Source: Calliphora vicina
Taxonomy: Eukaryota > Arthropoda > Insecta > Diptera > Calliphoridae
Direction of reading: 5' to 3'
NCBI RefSeq assembly: GCF_958450345.1
Contig: NC_088783.1
Location: 16,495,701 to 16,559,700, forward strand
Length of the DNA: 64,000 nt
In this document: piece by piece, positions 23,130 to 37,300 of the stretch
Layout of the letters: each line of letters starts with the position of its first letter
Numbering within the stretch: the first letter of the stretch is position 1
The notes under the pieces: model-generated
The model's database searches: none
What the model was told of the DNA's origin: nothing
What the model saw: only the letters and a program-made list of their open reading frames with translations
Made by a program: the position numbers and the translations under genes

Positions 23130-23350
23130 ATACCCTTCACCTTCGTGAGAAGGGTATATATAAGTTTGTCATTCCGTTTGTAATTTCTACATTTTTCATT
23201 TCCGACCCTATAAAGTATATATATTCTGGATCCTTATAGATAGCGGAGTCGATTAAGGCATGTCCGTCTGTCTGTCTGTTGAAATCAATTTTCTGAAGAC
23301 CCCTGATATCTTCGGACCGACACTGTGTCAAAATCGGGAAAAATATTTCA
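23130..23350 (+). repeat. Dispersed TTCACC-type repeat, copy 6 (truncated)
   Basis: Begins ACCCTTCACCTTCGTGAGAA. Identical in order to copy 5 until the TCTTCGG block, then jumps to the TGTCAAAATCGGGAAAAA tail, so about 200 bp of the middle are deleted. Confidence 0.85.
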
Positions 23351-24832
23351 AATTCCCACAATTAAACCAATAATACAGAAATGGTGGTTGTATTTCTTTT
23401 TTTAATTTCTTACTTTATTTTAAAATTATTATAAAATTTATTTATGTATATTTCTTATTCATTTAATTTTAATAATTGTTTTTTTTTCTCTTATTATTTT
23501 GCGAAATTCGCTCATTATTTTACAATATAAAAAAAACAACAAAACAAAACAAATAATGAAGTTGTAAATTAATAATACATAATAATGATAATAAAAATCG
23601 AAACATAAAAGAAAATGTTTATCATATTATGAATGTAGATATATTGGCATTTATTTAAAATCTAAATGAGGAGATCCATTCACATCACAGTCATCGATTT
23701 ATAATATCTTATTTAAATTTTGTTTTTATTTTTTAATTTGTATATTACATAGATAGATAGTTCATCTTTTCGTTAACGAAATAACAATGTATGTTGCAGT
23801 ATGCGCTTCTCAACATGATCCATAAATGAATGATCGATATTCTTCGTAATAATGTTGTAAATGCATGTGTTTTTTTTATTATTATTAATTTTTAATTTAA
23901 TTTTTTATTTTCATTTTAATTTTGGATGTGTTGTTGGGTATATGGAGGGGTGTTATAATGCACAAGTTTTTTGTTTTTATGTTTTTTAATGGCATAAATT
24001 GCGGATGGCTTTATCACTTGATCAACAAATTCGTCACTACTTATAAACTAAACAATTCTATACTATTAGTATCTATGTATTGTATTGTATTTATGTTGTT
24101 ATTAATGTATGTTTGTATATAAACTACTTACTAAAATAACTAATTATAAATCGAATTGAGTCGTTTTATTTTATATTATTTAATTTATTAATTTATTTTT
24201 ATACTTGTCTACTTTACAAAGTACAAACAATTCTTTATTTTAATTCTTTGTACTTAATTTAATATAAATAATTATTATTATTAAATATTATTTCTGTATT
24301 TATTTAATTATTTATCGTGTAACAAACAATCTACTATAATTTTTAATTTACTTATAATTCTTTAAAGGTTCCTTCATTACAAATATGTTAACATTTTATA
24401 GGATTTTTATTTTGTTTCGAGTGTTTAATCAAAGAAAGTAAATGTTTGTCTTATATCTCCAAATATTTTGCATTGATTTGGCTGATTTTTTAAAAGCGAT
24501 TTTCTATTCCTGCTAGATCTGTAAAACATATTAGTTATATGCAAAGAAAATGTGTAAAAATAAGATATTCTGCGCTGAAAATAATCCATGTTTAAGTTAA
24601 AAATTATAGAAGGAATATGAAGTAATTAAATGCTGAAATGGATCGAAAATGTAACAGAATTGCTAAATTATTTTCAATTTAAATTGGGGAATTAACAATT
24701 TCGAATTTTTTGTACATATGTATTTGAAAAAGTTTTGATTTTTTTTAAATTTTCGATTTTTTTATTAATTTCTAGATTTTTTGGTAAAATTGTGGATTTT
24801 ACATTCAATGATTTATTATTTTAAACCTCTGT
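23351..24832. other. AT-rich intergenic DNA, nothing recognised
   Basis: Very AT-rich sequence with long T runs and short open frames without protein-like composition. It sits between the THAP gene and the LINE relic. It could be non-coding transcript or UTR sequence, but nothing in it supports that. Confidence 0.5.
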
Positions 24833-25181
24833 AAGAGTGCCTCAAGGCATGCATTACAAAACACCAATTATCTCAAAAAGTAATTATAACTTTTTTTTTA
24901 AATTTAACTGTGACTTTAGTTGCCGATTTGTTAACAATTCACTCGAAGGTCGAAATGCATTCCGACTTTTAGTTTTTGTTTTGTTAGTGATGCCATAATT
25001 TTAGCACGTGAAATTTAGTGTGTGACTTTTTTTGTTTTAAATCAAAGTTTTACTAACTTTTAGTTGCCCGATCTATTCGAAATATTTTTTATTAGTTATT
25101 TTTCATTAGTTTTTCAATAAAATCGTATCATACTTATTGTTTTTTACACCTAAACCGGCAACAATGCCCTGAGGCACTCTT
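24833..25181. mobile_element. MITE with AAGAGTGCCTCA ends
   Basis: About 349 bp with inverted ends AAGAGTGCCTCAAGGCAT at the left and ATGCCCTGAGGCACTCTT at the right (17 of 18 pair). No open frame inside. No clear target duplication, so the superfamily is not assigned. Confidence 0.65.
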
Positions 25182-25355
25182 CGCCTTTTTGCAGCTGGTT
25201 CCTAAAGTTAATTTGCAAATTTGTTTCTGATGGCTTTTCTTAGTTTATTGTGTTACCTAAAATTACCCTAAAAATTATTCGACAACTTTTTTTTAGCTTT
25301 TTAAAGTTTGTAATTTTTATTTTAAAATTCGCAAATAAAAGTTGTAACCTGACAT

Positions 25356-27392
25356 TTTATTTTATTTTTATTTTATTCAGTAATAAAAAGCCAATTTGGC
25401 CAAAATAATATTACATAGTAATACAATAAACCTAAGTATAAAAACAAGGTTTAAATATTCAATAAATTTCATGTTACAATACTTTCAAATGGGCTCCCCA
25501 GCCGTGATAAAAAAAGTATATGATAAGTATGTCAAGATTTAATAGAAAAAAAGAGACAAATGAAATACGGTCCAGTTAGGGATAACGAAAACAAGAACAA
25601 TATTAATATTAATTGAGGAGATCACAAAGGGTCTGAAAAATATTGTAAAAGTTTTACTTTGAAAACATTATTAGAGTGCGTGAAAACACGCAACTCTAAT
25701 GGCAGACTATTCCAATAACCTGTGATCCTAACAACGAAAGACCTACTGAAAAAAGATTTAAATATCCTAGGGGTAACAAAGTGAGGATTCCTGTTGCGAG
25801 GAGAAAAAATAAATGCATCACATATAACAGAAGGTCTACCAGTTTTCATAATTTTATAAAACTTTAGCAAATTACGAAACTTTACAAATTCATTAAAAGA
25901 ACAACCAATAAAGCATTTCACAGACTCGGAAATATGTTCTCTACGTCGAATGTTAAAAGCAAATCTAACTATCGAATTAACCAAGCGCTTCAATCTAGTA
26001 AGACACAAACCGATAGTCCCGGATACAACTTCAAAACAGTAAAGAATCTGTGGCATTAGAATCGCGTGTGCTAATTTTGTTCTCACATCCTTAGATAAAA
26101 ATAGATTAGTACGATAAATCTTACGTAAAAAACCCCAAATTCTACCCGACACAGTGTCAATATGATTCTTGAAGGAGAGTTTAGAGTCTAGAACCACACC
26201 CAAACATTTATGATGTTCAACAAATTGTATAGAATCATCACCTAAGAACACATCTAAATTAGAAAAGAAACGGTTAGTAGGACCAAACATCATGGCTTTA
26301 GTCTTAGTTGTGTTAACCTTTAATGAATTGGCAGTCATCCAAAGTCTAATATGCTCCAAATTAGAGTTAATATCATTCTCAAAAACTTCAATGAATCTTC
26401 TATAACCTCTAAATAAAAGAAAAACATCATCTGCAAACAGAAAAGGTTTACAATTACTGGTTTGAATAACGTCAACATCATTCACATAAAGCACAAAAAG
26501 GAGAGGACCTAAAATAGATCCCTGTGGGACACCCGTGTGGAGAGGAAGTAAACTAGAAGAAACACCATTTACTACAACAAATTGCGACCTACCAACCAGA
26601 TACGACATTATAAGCTGACACGCAGACCTAGAAAAACCAAACGCATCCCTCAACTTCAAAATCAATAGAGTTAAAGGCTTTTGATAAATCCATAGAAATC
26701 AAAACACTCAACCTATCGCTATTGACATTCTCCCTGATAGAATCAGTAAGACTAAGTAGAAATGAAGTAGTATTGAGACCATATCGATAGGCATATTGTG
26801 AATCACTTATTTTAGTAGAAACCAAGTCATTCATCTGGGCCTTAATAACATTTTCAACAACCTTAGATAAAGCGGGGAGTATGGAAATGGGTCTGAGATC
26901 ATCTGGACTATGTACAACTTTGACCTTAGGTATGGGAACTATACGCGCTACTTTCCAGGCAGAGGGGAAAACTGCGAATGTTAAAATTGAATTTACAAAA
27001 TGAAGAATCACGTGGGATATATATGGGAAAATCATTTTTAAAAAGCAAATTGATAAACCATCAGTGCCGACAGACTTGGACTTAACTTTATTCAAAGCTT
27101 CTAACAGTTCTAACTCACCAATACAAGAAAAAGAAAATCCACCAGGGCCACCAAAAACATTAAAGTCAAAAAGGTCAGAAACAGGAAAATCAGAGCCCGC
27201 AAAAAAACTATTAACTGTATTGGAGTCAAATGCCAAGTCAGTATCATCAACACCAATGCAACCGGAACTTCTAATAACCTTCCAAAAACCGGCAGAATTA
27301 ATGTTACCAAAAAGCCTACGTAATATACCCTTCGCACGATTACAAAGCTTACAATAAGTTCTCCAATTTAAATCAGAGCGATTGGACATTTA
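25356..27392 (-). pseudogene. 5'-truncated jockey-like LINE (reverse transcriptase)
   Basis: Minus-strand non-LTR retrotransposon lacking its endonuclease half. The frame 27389-26628 gives the fingers/palm part with KSVGTDGLS, WKVARIVPIPK, LRPISILPALSKVVE and motif A SMDLSKAFNSID. The frame 26665-25622 continues with GVPQGSILGPLLFVLYVND and the active-site motif FLFADDVFLLF, then the thumb KCLGVVLDSKLSFKNHI. A small deletion near 26650-26665 shifts the frame. The 3' end is a TAAAA-type tail read as ATTTT repeats near 25356. Inactive; the relic at 2880-3540 is from a related element. Confidence 0.9.
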
Positions 27393-29502
27393 TTGAAAAA
27401 AATATATATATGTATGTATACATAATTAACCTTTTCTTTTTCTCTCAACCACTAAACTTAAATGTGATTTACTCTCTCAGAGATATAACTCAAAAAACGA
27501 TTTTTAAATTGTAAAGTCTGCCAATTTACCATTGAAATGAAAGTGGACCCGTTATTTTCGATCTATGTTTCTAATATTGGGTGTATGACTTAAAAATTCT
27601 CGATTTACAATGGATGGCGTATCTTTTGAAAACGGGGCTCTTAACACTTTACAGAAGGTTTCCCAGGTTAGGTTGGTATCAATTAAGTACCTCTCAGATA
27701 TTGTCCTATAATTTAGACAGATCTGAGGTTTTATCCCCACTCCCTCATCAGCCTTAACCTTAACTCGCAATTTCGTCCTCGAGCTCATATTCCTGTACGT
27801 TATATTGTCCCTGTACTCAGCACATCCTAAAATTCTACGGACTAATTAGTCCAGATCAATTCGACTGTCGGCCACTATTTTGAATTTGACCACATGACCT
27901 GTCGATATAAATAATAACAATCACCTCCCACCAAGGTTTCAGCCTAGAAGACGCTGCATTCGTTGGGAAGTCTATATGACATTCAAGTATCTTTATTAAC
28001 ACACCAGCTGCATCTTTTATCTATGTATGCATCTGAGCATATTGAACACGCGGGTTGTACTTCTGAAATCATATATGGAGGTTCTGTAGTCCGCGATTCC
28101 CGGAAAGATAACAGAATGTTCATGTTACTCGAATTGGTGCAAAATATTCCTTTTGCATTGAATAATGTTATGAATTAATTCAACGATTAATGAATTACAT
28201 ATACATATTTAAATAAAAGTCATTGAATGAAACTGATGAATTTATGGAATGAATGAAATTTTAATTCCGAATTAAGTACCCCTATTGGCACTGATACACG
28301 TTCAATATACATATATTGACCGCGATCCAGTATCGCGATATTTATTGAACGTGTAGCATGTATTATTGATGAAACATATGAAATTTATGTTCCCATGATA
28401 TTCCAATGCACTTTTCATTCACAATAGTTTATTCTGTTCTGTTGTTTACAAAATTCCATCTAAAAATTTCCCATGTTGGGGTATTTTTTCACGTGAACAA
28501 AGTTGATGAACAAAAAATGGGAAAAGGGAACATATTTCATGTGAAATATTGTTTCGCGATAGGGGTGAAGATTTTATTGAATTAAGCTCAAATGAAATTA
28601 ATTAATTCGAAGCTCTGCCCTAGTCCTAACCTATGGAGTATCCACAGGCTTAGTAGGAGTTGAGTTAATTATTGTGTGTTCCTGGGTATTCTAGTATTTT
28701 GCCTCCTCTACTAATTTTATATCCACACCTCTGTTAACCACCTAGCATCTTCTGTAAGTAAAGACGAATAATTTGTTTTCCCAGACCCTTACTTTTACCC
28801 AAAGAAGAAAGTTTGCCCAGCAACAGTTAACTGATAGTCAAACGTATTTTTTTTTAAATGTACAGAAGTTTTTCATAATTCAAAAAATTATTTCGTATCA
28901 TTCAAAATTTAATTTTTCAAAAATTGAATAAAATTAATTCACAATATAGTTCGTACATTGCAAATCAGAATTTCGTGGTGCGAATATACGAAATATTTTG
29001 TATAATGTACAAACGATTTCTTATATATAAGACATGGATTTTTTTCAGAATAGCAATATTTTGGAAAACGTGTATGTCCCACACATAAATTCCAAAAAAT
29101 CCCCCAAGTTATTCAAAGCATTCCAAGTGTTAATTAAAATATAAAATCGACTTGCCTATCTACAATAATCGAGAACATAGAATAACCCCCTGTTCTGTAA
29201 ACCGAATCCGAGGAACGATTTCGTTTTTAAAACGAATTCACTTTCGATTTGGTATTCTATAAATTGGATGCACATGATTTACTCGTTTTACTTTCGAGTG
29301 TTTCAATGTACAAAATCGTGCGATTTGCAGAATATCAGTTTGTCAATTTTTCGAAAATCATTTGGTTTTGAAATCACTCGATTTATATGAATATTTCACC
29401 AATTACAAACGGCAGTTAATCAAAAATGTTTCTAAATAAAAAAAAAAAAACAAAACACTTACTCTCCTCCAGTAAACACTCTACTCTATTGTACTAATTG
29501 CA
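27393..29502. other. inaE 3' flank with minor relics
   Basis: Must contain the 3' UTR of the long inaE transcript; minus-strand AATAAA signals appear as TTTATT near 28346, 28420 and 28564. A lone mariner-type inverted end, TTGGGTGTATGACTTAAAAA, lies at about 27578. A hairpin with arms ACACGTTCAAT and ATTGAACGTGT lies at about 28303-28360. It is enclosed by ACCCCTAT near 28277 and ATAGGGGT near 28560, possibly a ~290-bp MITE. No gene recognised. Confidence 0.5.
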
Positions 29503-31338
29503 TTAAACACTACTTTCGTTAGGTGTTCGGGATCTTGGACTAGGACTAGAAGAACCATTTGCAATTGTTAATTCAGGTATATTTGTGGTGGTATTATTAG
29601 TATTGTTAGTTGTAGTAGTAGTAGTAGTAAACAGTTTAACATTGTCACCCAATGCCGTGTACAGCGGCTGTGATGACATTACGGAAGGATATATACAGTT
29701 TTTTCTTTTGCCCCGACCCATTGTGCCGGTCGAAAGCGGTGAATTGAAAGCGACCTTCGGCTTTTGTACTAGAGCCGAGTGCTCCTGGTCGTTGCTAAAC
29801 GATGCATAGTGTTTCGAATACAATTCCGTTGTGTTTGTAAATGCATCCTGGTGAAGAGGAAAATGTGACTCTAAAACTCCCTCTGGCATAATGTGAGGAT
29901 TTGAGTTGGTTTTCGCAGTCATACAATCGATCGATGAATTTGCACTATAGAAAGTTGTTTCATGAGAACCCATGTTGAGGGTGTTTAATTGATTGCTACA
30001 GCTACAGTGATTGTTGCAACACTTGGCACATGCAATGTTGTCACGAGCACTAACATCGTTGTTATCGTTTATAATGTTGCTATCGCTAAAGGTGAGTTTG
30101 CGAGCAACACTTGCTTCGGTTTTTTGTTGTTGTTTATTCGTTGAGGCCACAACATCGTCTAATTGATCGGCTGATTTAGAATTTTGTCTACGATGGCAAT
30201 GTACAGAGGAAGAATTTGAAATTTTAGCTAAAATGCGATCGCCTCCATTGGCGGTGTTGGTGGGGATGGTGTTGTTGGTGGTGACTCGTTTATAACTTTT
30301 AGCCGAGGCAAAACTATCCTCCTCCTCACTGGAATCCTGGATGGCTGGTGTAAATAAAGGAGGCGGTACAATCACTCTACCCATACGTTTGTATTGGTCT
30401 ATATTACGACTATCTTCGGCACAACTGGACAGATTTTCGATAAATTTGGGGGCTCTTCGTAAGACTGTGGGCGTGTGTAACTGTGATTCGAAAACATCAT
30501 TGATATCGACCACATTATTGTTGGTCACATTCTGCAAATAGTGATCTATACTAGTGGCCAGACTATTGCGTACACTGTTGCGAGATGATATACTTGATAT
30601 TTCCGAAAGGGTTTCTGGACTGGCCAGCGGTGCTAAACCGCACCATTCATCCGTTTCTGCACCATTTGTGACATCTGATGCTCGCCTTAGAGGCGGTATG
30701 GGTAGAGATTTGGGTTTCTTTTCTATTTTGGCCGAATGTTGTCGCTTTAAATTGCTTAGCGGTGATGGAGTGTCTTCAAATGCCACACATTTGGTTTTTG
30801 GTGGCTGCAACACCAATTCGACTTGTTCCACTTTCACCATCTCTGCACTGCTGACGTTAATGGGACTCTTGCGTGTCACCGTAGTAATGCTATTCTCCAT
30901 TGCACTTGATATGTCGTATTGTATACAGCTGATTTGGCTGCGACTTAAAATACTGCCCGCCAACGAGGAGGCCTTACTGGAACTCATACTTTCGGGAAAG
31001 TGTGCATGTTTGTGGGTCATTTGAGGACTATGGAGATTTGTAAATGACGTCTCTAGACATACTCTTTGTTGCTGCAGTTGTTGCTGTGTGGTGGATGATG
31101 AGGTGGGTGTTTGACTTAAACTGGGCCTCGAATCTAAACTATCATGAGGTCCATTTGCGTCCGAACTCATGTGATTGGCATTGTGATGATGCTGATGATG
31201 TGTCTGATGTAATTCCATATTGGAACAATTATAATAACTGTAGACATCTTGATTGCTGCGGTATAAATCATTAGATGTGGTGGAAAATGCATTCGATGAC
31301 TGGCGATGTGGTTTGCGAGGACCACTAGTGGTAACAAC
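29503..31338 (-). other. inaE: inaE terminal exon, long-isoform tail
   Basis: A single 1,836-bp exon encoding 611 residues, joined in phase 0 to exon 11 (KK then VVTTSGPRKPHRQ). The tail is low-complexity: His-rich near MELHQTHHQHHH, then Ser/Thr/Gln-rich, with NNTNNTTT-type runs near the end. Basic-serine patches such as LPIPPLRRASDVT and Pro-directed sites such as EDTPSPLS look like phosphorylation and docking sites. A cysteine cluster CAKCCNNHCSC sits in the middle. I recognise no folded domain; a regulatory tail is the natural inference. Confidence 0.9.
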
Positions 31339-34300
31339 CTGAAATAAAAATAGCGGGGGGATAACGTTATTAACTTCTGTTAAGTAATATTTATGAAAGA
31401 GTGGGATTCAGGGAGGAATACTTTTCAAAAAAATCCAATATGGACTTTCAAAAAAATTAGCAATAATCTGAAGGTTCATCGTAACACTATTTCAAAAGCC
31501 ACTAAACAGTATAAGGAAGACATGAACATTGAAAGAAAATCAGGATCAGCAAGAAAAAAATGGTCTAACAGATATTGGTATGACAAAAGAAGTCGAAGAA
31601 CACTTTCGAAGAGCACCGAAAACATCTATGAGAAAAGCAGCTCTGATTCTTTTGTGCGCTGAGACAAAGTTAATGTTGAGTTGAAGTCGTATAAAGTTCA
31701 GAAAGTTCCAGATCGCAATTCAGTAAAGAACTGAGAAGCAAAAGAACGAGCGAAAAATTGAGGTAAATTTTTATAAAAAATACATCTGTTGCGTGATGAC
31801 TGAGGATCAAGATTTTTATGTGGCTGATGGACGCGGTAATGTTCAAGAACAACAGCGGACAAAAAAAAAACAAACAAAATTTCCCAAGAAGTTTCTTGGG
31901 TGGCAAGCCATTTGCAGTTGTTGCAAAAGAAGCCAATCATTTGTAATATCAGGTACGAAACACTGAAATATATATTACGGAGTGACTACAAACAATTTTT
32001 TAACCTTTCTTTCATGTTTCTGGCCCAATTTGGTATCATGTCACTAGGGAAAAAAGGCCCTTGAGTGGTATTCAAACAATAATGTCAATTGTGTACCACG
32101 GGAGGTAAATCCACCCAACTGTCCAGAACTTCGGCCTGTGGGAAAGTATTGGGCTCTTGTAAAAAAGGATTTAAAAAGCACAGGAAAAGGACTTATACGT
32201 TTTTAAGCGTAATTGAACCACCTTGTCCAAAAAGGTAACGAAATCAACTATAAAATCTTTAATGGGAGGATTTCCGAAAAAAGTGGATAAATTTATAAAC
32301 ACCGAGTAATATGCCAATATGCCAATATTTTAATGTTTAATGAATTTGTACAATATTTGAATAAATTTACGTATTTTTGAGAATTTTTATATTCTGGAGG
32401 CTGGACAAGGTCATTCCAACAAGGACTTCGGAACTTTGACAATTGATAGCGGCCCTATTGTTGGTCGATTTGTGCGGACAAAGTTCTACATGGATACGGG
32501 TACGCCAACAAACCAAGTTTTCGAATTTGAGACAATACCAATCCACAGGAAATCCAGAGCGTCCAATGGATCCAGAAAAATTCACTGTTTGTTGTGGATT
32601 TTGGGCAGGTCCATATTTGAGAACGACGTTAGCCAGGCCATCACCGTCAACGGCGATGATTAGCAACTTCTTTTGGCCTGTTTTGGATGATATGGACACC
32701 AACGACATGTGGTTTCAACAGGACGGTGCTACTTGCCACACAGCTCATGCCACATTGGACATTCTGAGATCGTACGATTTTACCTCGTTAGACTATTTCT
32801 TGTGGGGTTTTCTTAAGTTGCATATCTATGCGAATAAGCCACAAACAACAGCTGTCCTTAAAGCCGAAGCACACAGTATACAGAGGCGTCACGAGACAGA
32901 AAATAATCTCGTTTTCTATTTGTCTCTTTCTTTATAAACTGCCCTTTTCATCGTTTTGTTTTGTTTATTTCTTTGTTTTGATTACATTACTTTGTCTACC
33001 ATATTCGCGTTGTGTATAGCGTTTTGCTTTAACACATCACTGATATTGTAGTACAAAATATTTGCTATCCCTTTTTAAGAGAAATTGACATCTCTGTATA
33101 CTTTGTGGTCAAAGTAACCCTTGTCAGTCATGGACAATTTGACCTTTCGAATGAGCTACACCCGGGGAAGTCGTGGAGGACATTTGCATACATAATGACA
33201 TCGATAGGCCTTTCAAACTTATAACAAATTTCGATGATCTCTCAAATACAGTTTGTTTTACTTAAATTTAATGATAGAAACCGCTATCACAGATTATTCC
33301 CCCGTGTCTATACTTGACAAATATTTATCATAACAATTAATGGAGTTTGTTGTCAAGACAAAGTTGTCTGAGCAAAAGCACTAAAAATTTTGTCACAACG
33401 AAGCAATAATACTAATAAAATAAATCGTTCCCACGACAATTGGATCTCCGTTCCGGAACGACCCGAATCATATTCGGCCAAAGATTGTCAACTCAGCGAC
33501 AGCTGTACAAACCGAAAGTTTTTTCCCCAGGTGAGCAAAACATGTCGGCAATTTTGCTCAAAATCCTTTTAATTATAGCCGGCGTTGAACAGAATCCAGG
33601 TCCCAGTATTTGGCTCTGTTCAATATGTCAACAACGCATAATGCGTAACACCACCTCAGTACAATGCACCGTTTGTAATAACTGGTGTCACCTGAAAAGG
33701 TGCTCAGGACTCACCAGTCACCGCGACTGGAACCCCAGCTTCGTAGGATCTTGTTGTAGTACGCAGCCTCAAAACCCCAGCACTACCCCCATAATTACGA
33801 TCCCACAATCCCGTGTCCAAACTCCACCCCCCGGACAAAATTTTGTCCAATCCCCAACCCCCGGACACAGCAGACCCTGTTCAAATCAATGGACATGTTC
33901 TGTCTGTCAGGACGTAATTAGAAGGAATATAACATCAATTCAGTGCAATGGCTGTAAAAATTGGTGCCATATGAGAAGATGCTCTGGATTACGCTCGCAC
34001 AAGGACTGGAGTAATAGCTTTTTAGCCCCCTGTTGCATAAACATACCCCCGGCGACAGTTGCCACCCCAGCCACACCTGTGCAATTCACCCCGCACAGTG
34101 TTGTGCAGACACCCCAACATCTGCCTCTACTACAACAACAAACCCCGGCGAGAACTCCACCTCAACTGCCAAGTATATTAAATATACCACCCCATCAGCA
34201 CCATACCCGGCGGCCTTTGCATATCGGGGATTCCCAAGTATCGTTTAAGATCATGCAGTTAAACTGTAATGGTCTTAGAAATAAGGTCGTGGAAATCACC

Positions 34301-37300
34301 AATTTTATGCATGTTAATAACATCCTCATTGCCGCCATTCAAGAAACGAAGCTAACCAGGGATTGTAGACTCTCGGCTTCCAGTGATTACAACATCATTC
34401 GGAAAGACAGGGAACGTGATCATGGTGGTGGCCTTGCTTTTATCATAAAGCGAAGCGTCAATTATACGTTGACAGTACCACCCCCCTCCCCCTCTCCTGA
34501 CCCCTACCTGGAAGTAATGAGCATCTCAATAAAAACTGGAGATATTGAGTTAGAAATTGTCAATGTATATATTCCACCCGTAAACAGCATTGGGACTAGT
34601 TATCATCCCAGCATAGCACACCTTTTGCAAGGAGATAACAGAATAATACTTGGTGATTTCAATGCTCACCACGAGAGTTGGTACTCCCAGCTACCAAACG
34701 ATCCACGCGGTATTTCATTATCAGACCAGATAGACGACTCGGACTTCGCTGCAATTAACGAAGACCTCTCTACGAGAATAACTGCTCGATGTTCAAGCTC
34801 CCCAGACATTTCCATCGTCTGCATGTCGCTTCTTGCCCATACCACCTGGCAAGCCCAAACGGCATTAAACTCCGATCACATCCCTATCTTGATCACAGTA
34901 GAGAAGTCTAGCGACTTTGTGGAGCCAGATAAGCGCACGTTCGTTAACTACAACAAAGCTGACTGGCTCAGCTTTACGAACTACATAGACGATACACTAC
35001 GTCACTTGCCGCCCCCCACATGTGCCAGAAGGGGTGAAGCAATCTTTAGAAAGATAGTCCTTCAGGCGGTAAGGCGCTTTATCCCCGCAGGAAGAATACC
35101 AAATATTAGACCAAATTTTCCATCACAGGCAGCACGATTGGCTCAGGAACGCGATCTCCTGCGTGCTAGCAATCCAGCTAATGAGCAAATTGAGCAGTTG
35201 ACGGCTGAAATTGACTTTATCGTCGACGAACATCGCCGCAACAAATGGTTGGACCACCTGAATCATTGCTCAACAGACTCTAAATCGCTATGGTCTACTA
35301 TCAAAAGTCTAACTGGAAACAATAATAGAAATCAAATCCTCGCTGCTATTGCGTTTAATAACTTGCAACATACAGATGCCAAGAAATGCGCAACACAATT
35401 CTGCAGGCAATTTATAGAACACCCCGCCACGCAGAGCCGGACCAAAAGGACTATAGTTCGGAGAACTAAGAATCTTACTCGAGATCCTCAGCCACGCTCC
35501 TTCACCTCCCGTGAAGTCGAGTTCATTATCTCCAAATCGAAACCTTCTAAAGCTCTAGGTCCGGATGGTATCTCAATGATAATGCTAAAGAAGCTCGGTA
35601 AAGTAGGTCTGGAATATCTCACCCACCTTCTGAATCTCTCGATTCACCATTTGGTGATTCCAGATATCTGGAAGGTGGCTCGAGTTATCCCAATTCTAAA
35701 ACCGAAAAAATCAGCTACCCTAGGAGAATCATACCGCCCCATCTCCTTATTGTCACCAATAGCAAAGATTTTAGAATCCCTACTATTACCCACCCTGAAA
35801 GAGCATTTCCCGCTCGCCACACATCAACATGGATTCAGGGAAGCGCATAGCACAACAACGGCTCTAACTCAGATAACCTCCCATATCGCCAATGGCCTCA
35901 ATCAGCAACGACCGTGTCAACGTACCATCGTCGCCGCACTGGATTTATCCAAGGCATTCGATACGGTCGATCACTCGATACTGATTAATGACATCGTGAA
36001 CTCCACACTCCCAAATGATGTCAAACGCTGGATAGCCAACTATCTATGTGGAAGACATGCGTTTGTCGAGTTCAGAGGCCAGAAATCAAAATACCGCAAG
36101 ATAAAGATGGGCGTGCCACAAGGAGGAGTACTATCACCGATGCTCTTCAACATATATCTTGCCAAGCTACCTGAACCCCCCCCAAATGTCTCTATGGTGT
36201 CGTATGCAGATGATTGCACTATTATTTCATCAGGTGTCAACATCGACGACATAAGTGCCAAAATTACCCGATACCTGGCCACCATAACAGACTTTTTTCA
36301 GGAACGCAAACTCAGGTTATCTGCTCCGAAATCCTCGGTGTCCCTTTTCACCTCTTGGACTAAAGAAGTAAGGACGGCGCTCAACATCTCAGTCGAAGGT
36401 CGAACTATCCCCACGGTTCAAAACCCGAAAATTTTAGGGGTAGTCTTCGACAGCCTCCTTCACTTTTCAAGGCACGCAACCTACATCAACCAAAAGGTTA
36501 AAAATAGAAACAAGGTCCTTAAAGCTCTAGCTGGCACCTCTTGGGGCATGAACAAAGAGACGATTGTAGCGACATACAAGGCAATTGGTCGCTCTCTTCT
36601 CAACTATGCTGCCCCAGTATGGACCTCTTTCCTCAGTGACACCCAATGGCGAGGTTTACAAACGGCCCAAAATAATGCTCTCCGGATCGCAACCGGTTGT
36701 GTCAAGATGACGAATGTGGATCATCTACATGAGGAGACCAGGTTACTGTCGGTCAGACAACATAATGTGTTGTTGACTAGACAGTTCCTGTTGGCATGCC
36801 ATCTGCCGAGTCACCCCAACCATCAGATTCTGATGCAGGATCCTCTTCCCCGACACATCCGGATGGACTTTCGACACTTTCGCAGCGACATCCAAGACGT
36901 CATACCATCGGACGTCGACAGATTGTCTATTGCAAGTGCTCGGAAATTGTTGCATCAAACGGCGGTTACTGAAGCCATTAATGGCTACACATGCAACAGA
37001 GTCCTAAATGAACACCCCCTGCGATATCGGATTGTGAGAGACTATTACCAAGGCATACAAGAACTATATTAGCACAATTAAGAGCCGGTTGGTGCAGTTT
37101 CCTCAACTGCTACCGAGAACGTATCGTTCCTGGCACTTTAAACCGTTGCCCCGCCTGTCATCAAAGTCCTCACGATACAATACATTTATTTAATTGTCCC
37201 ACCAGGTCTACAAATTTGCGCCCCATAGACCTGTGGTTAAGACCAACTGAGGTGGCGCAGTTTCTCCAGCTCCCACTTCCACCTACTGACATCAACACAA

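Noticed and set aside
29585..31274. Several plus-strand frames opposite inaE exon 12
   Set aside because: Antisense of the low-complexity long-isoform tail, with valine and serine runs mirroring its repeats.
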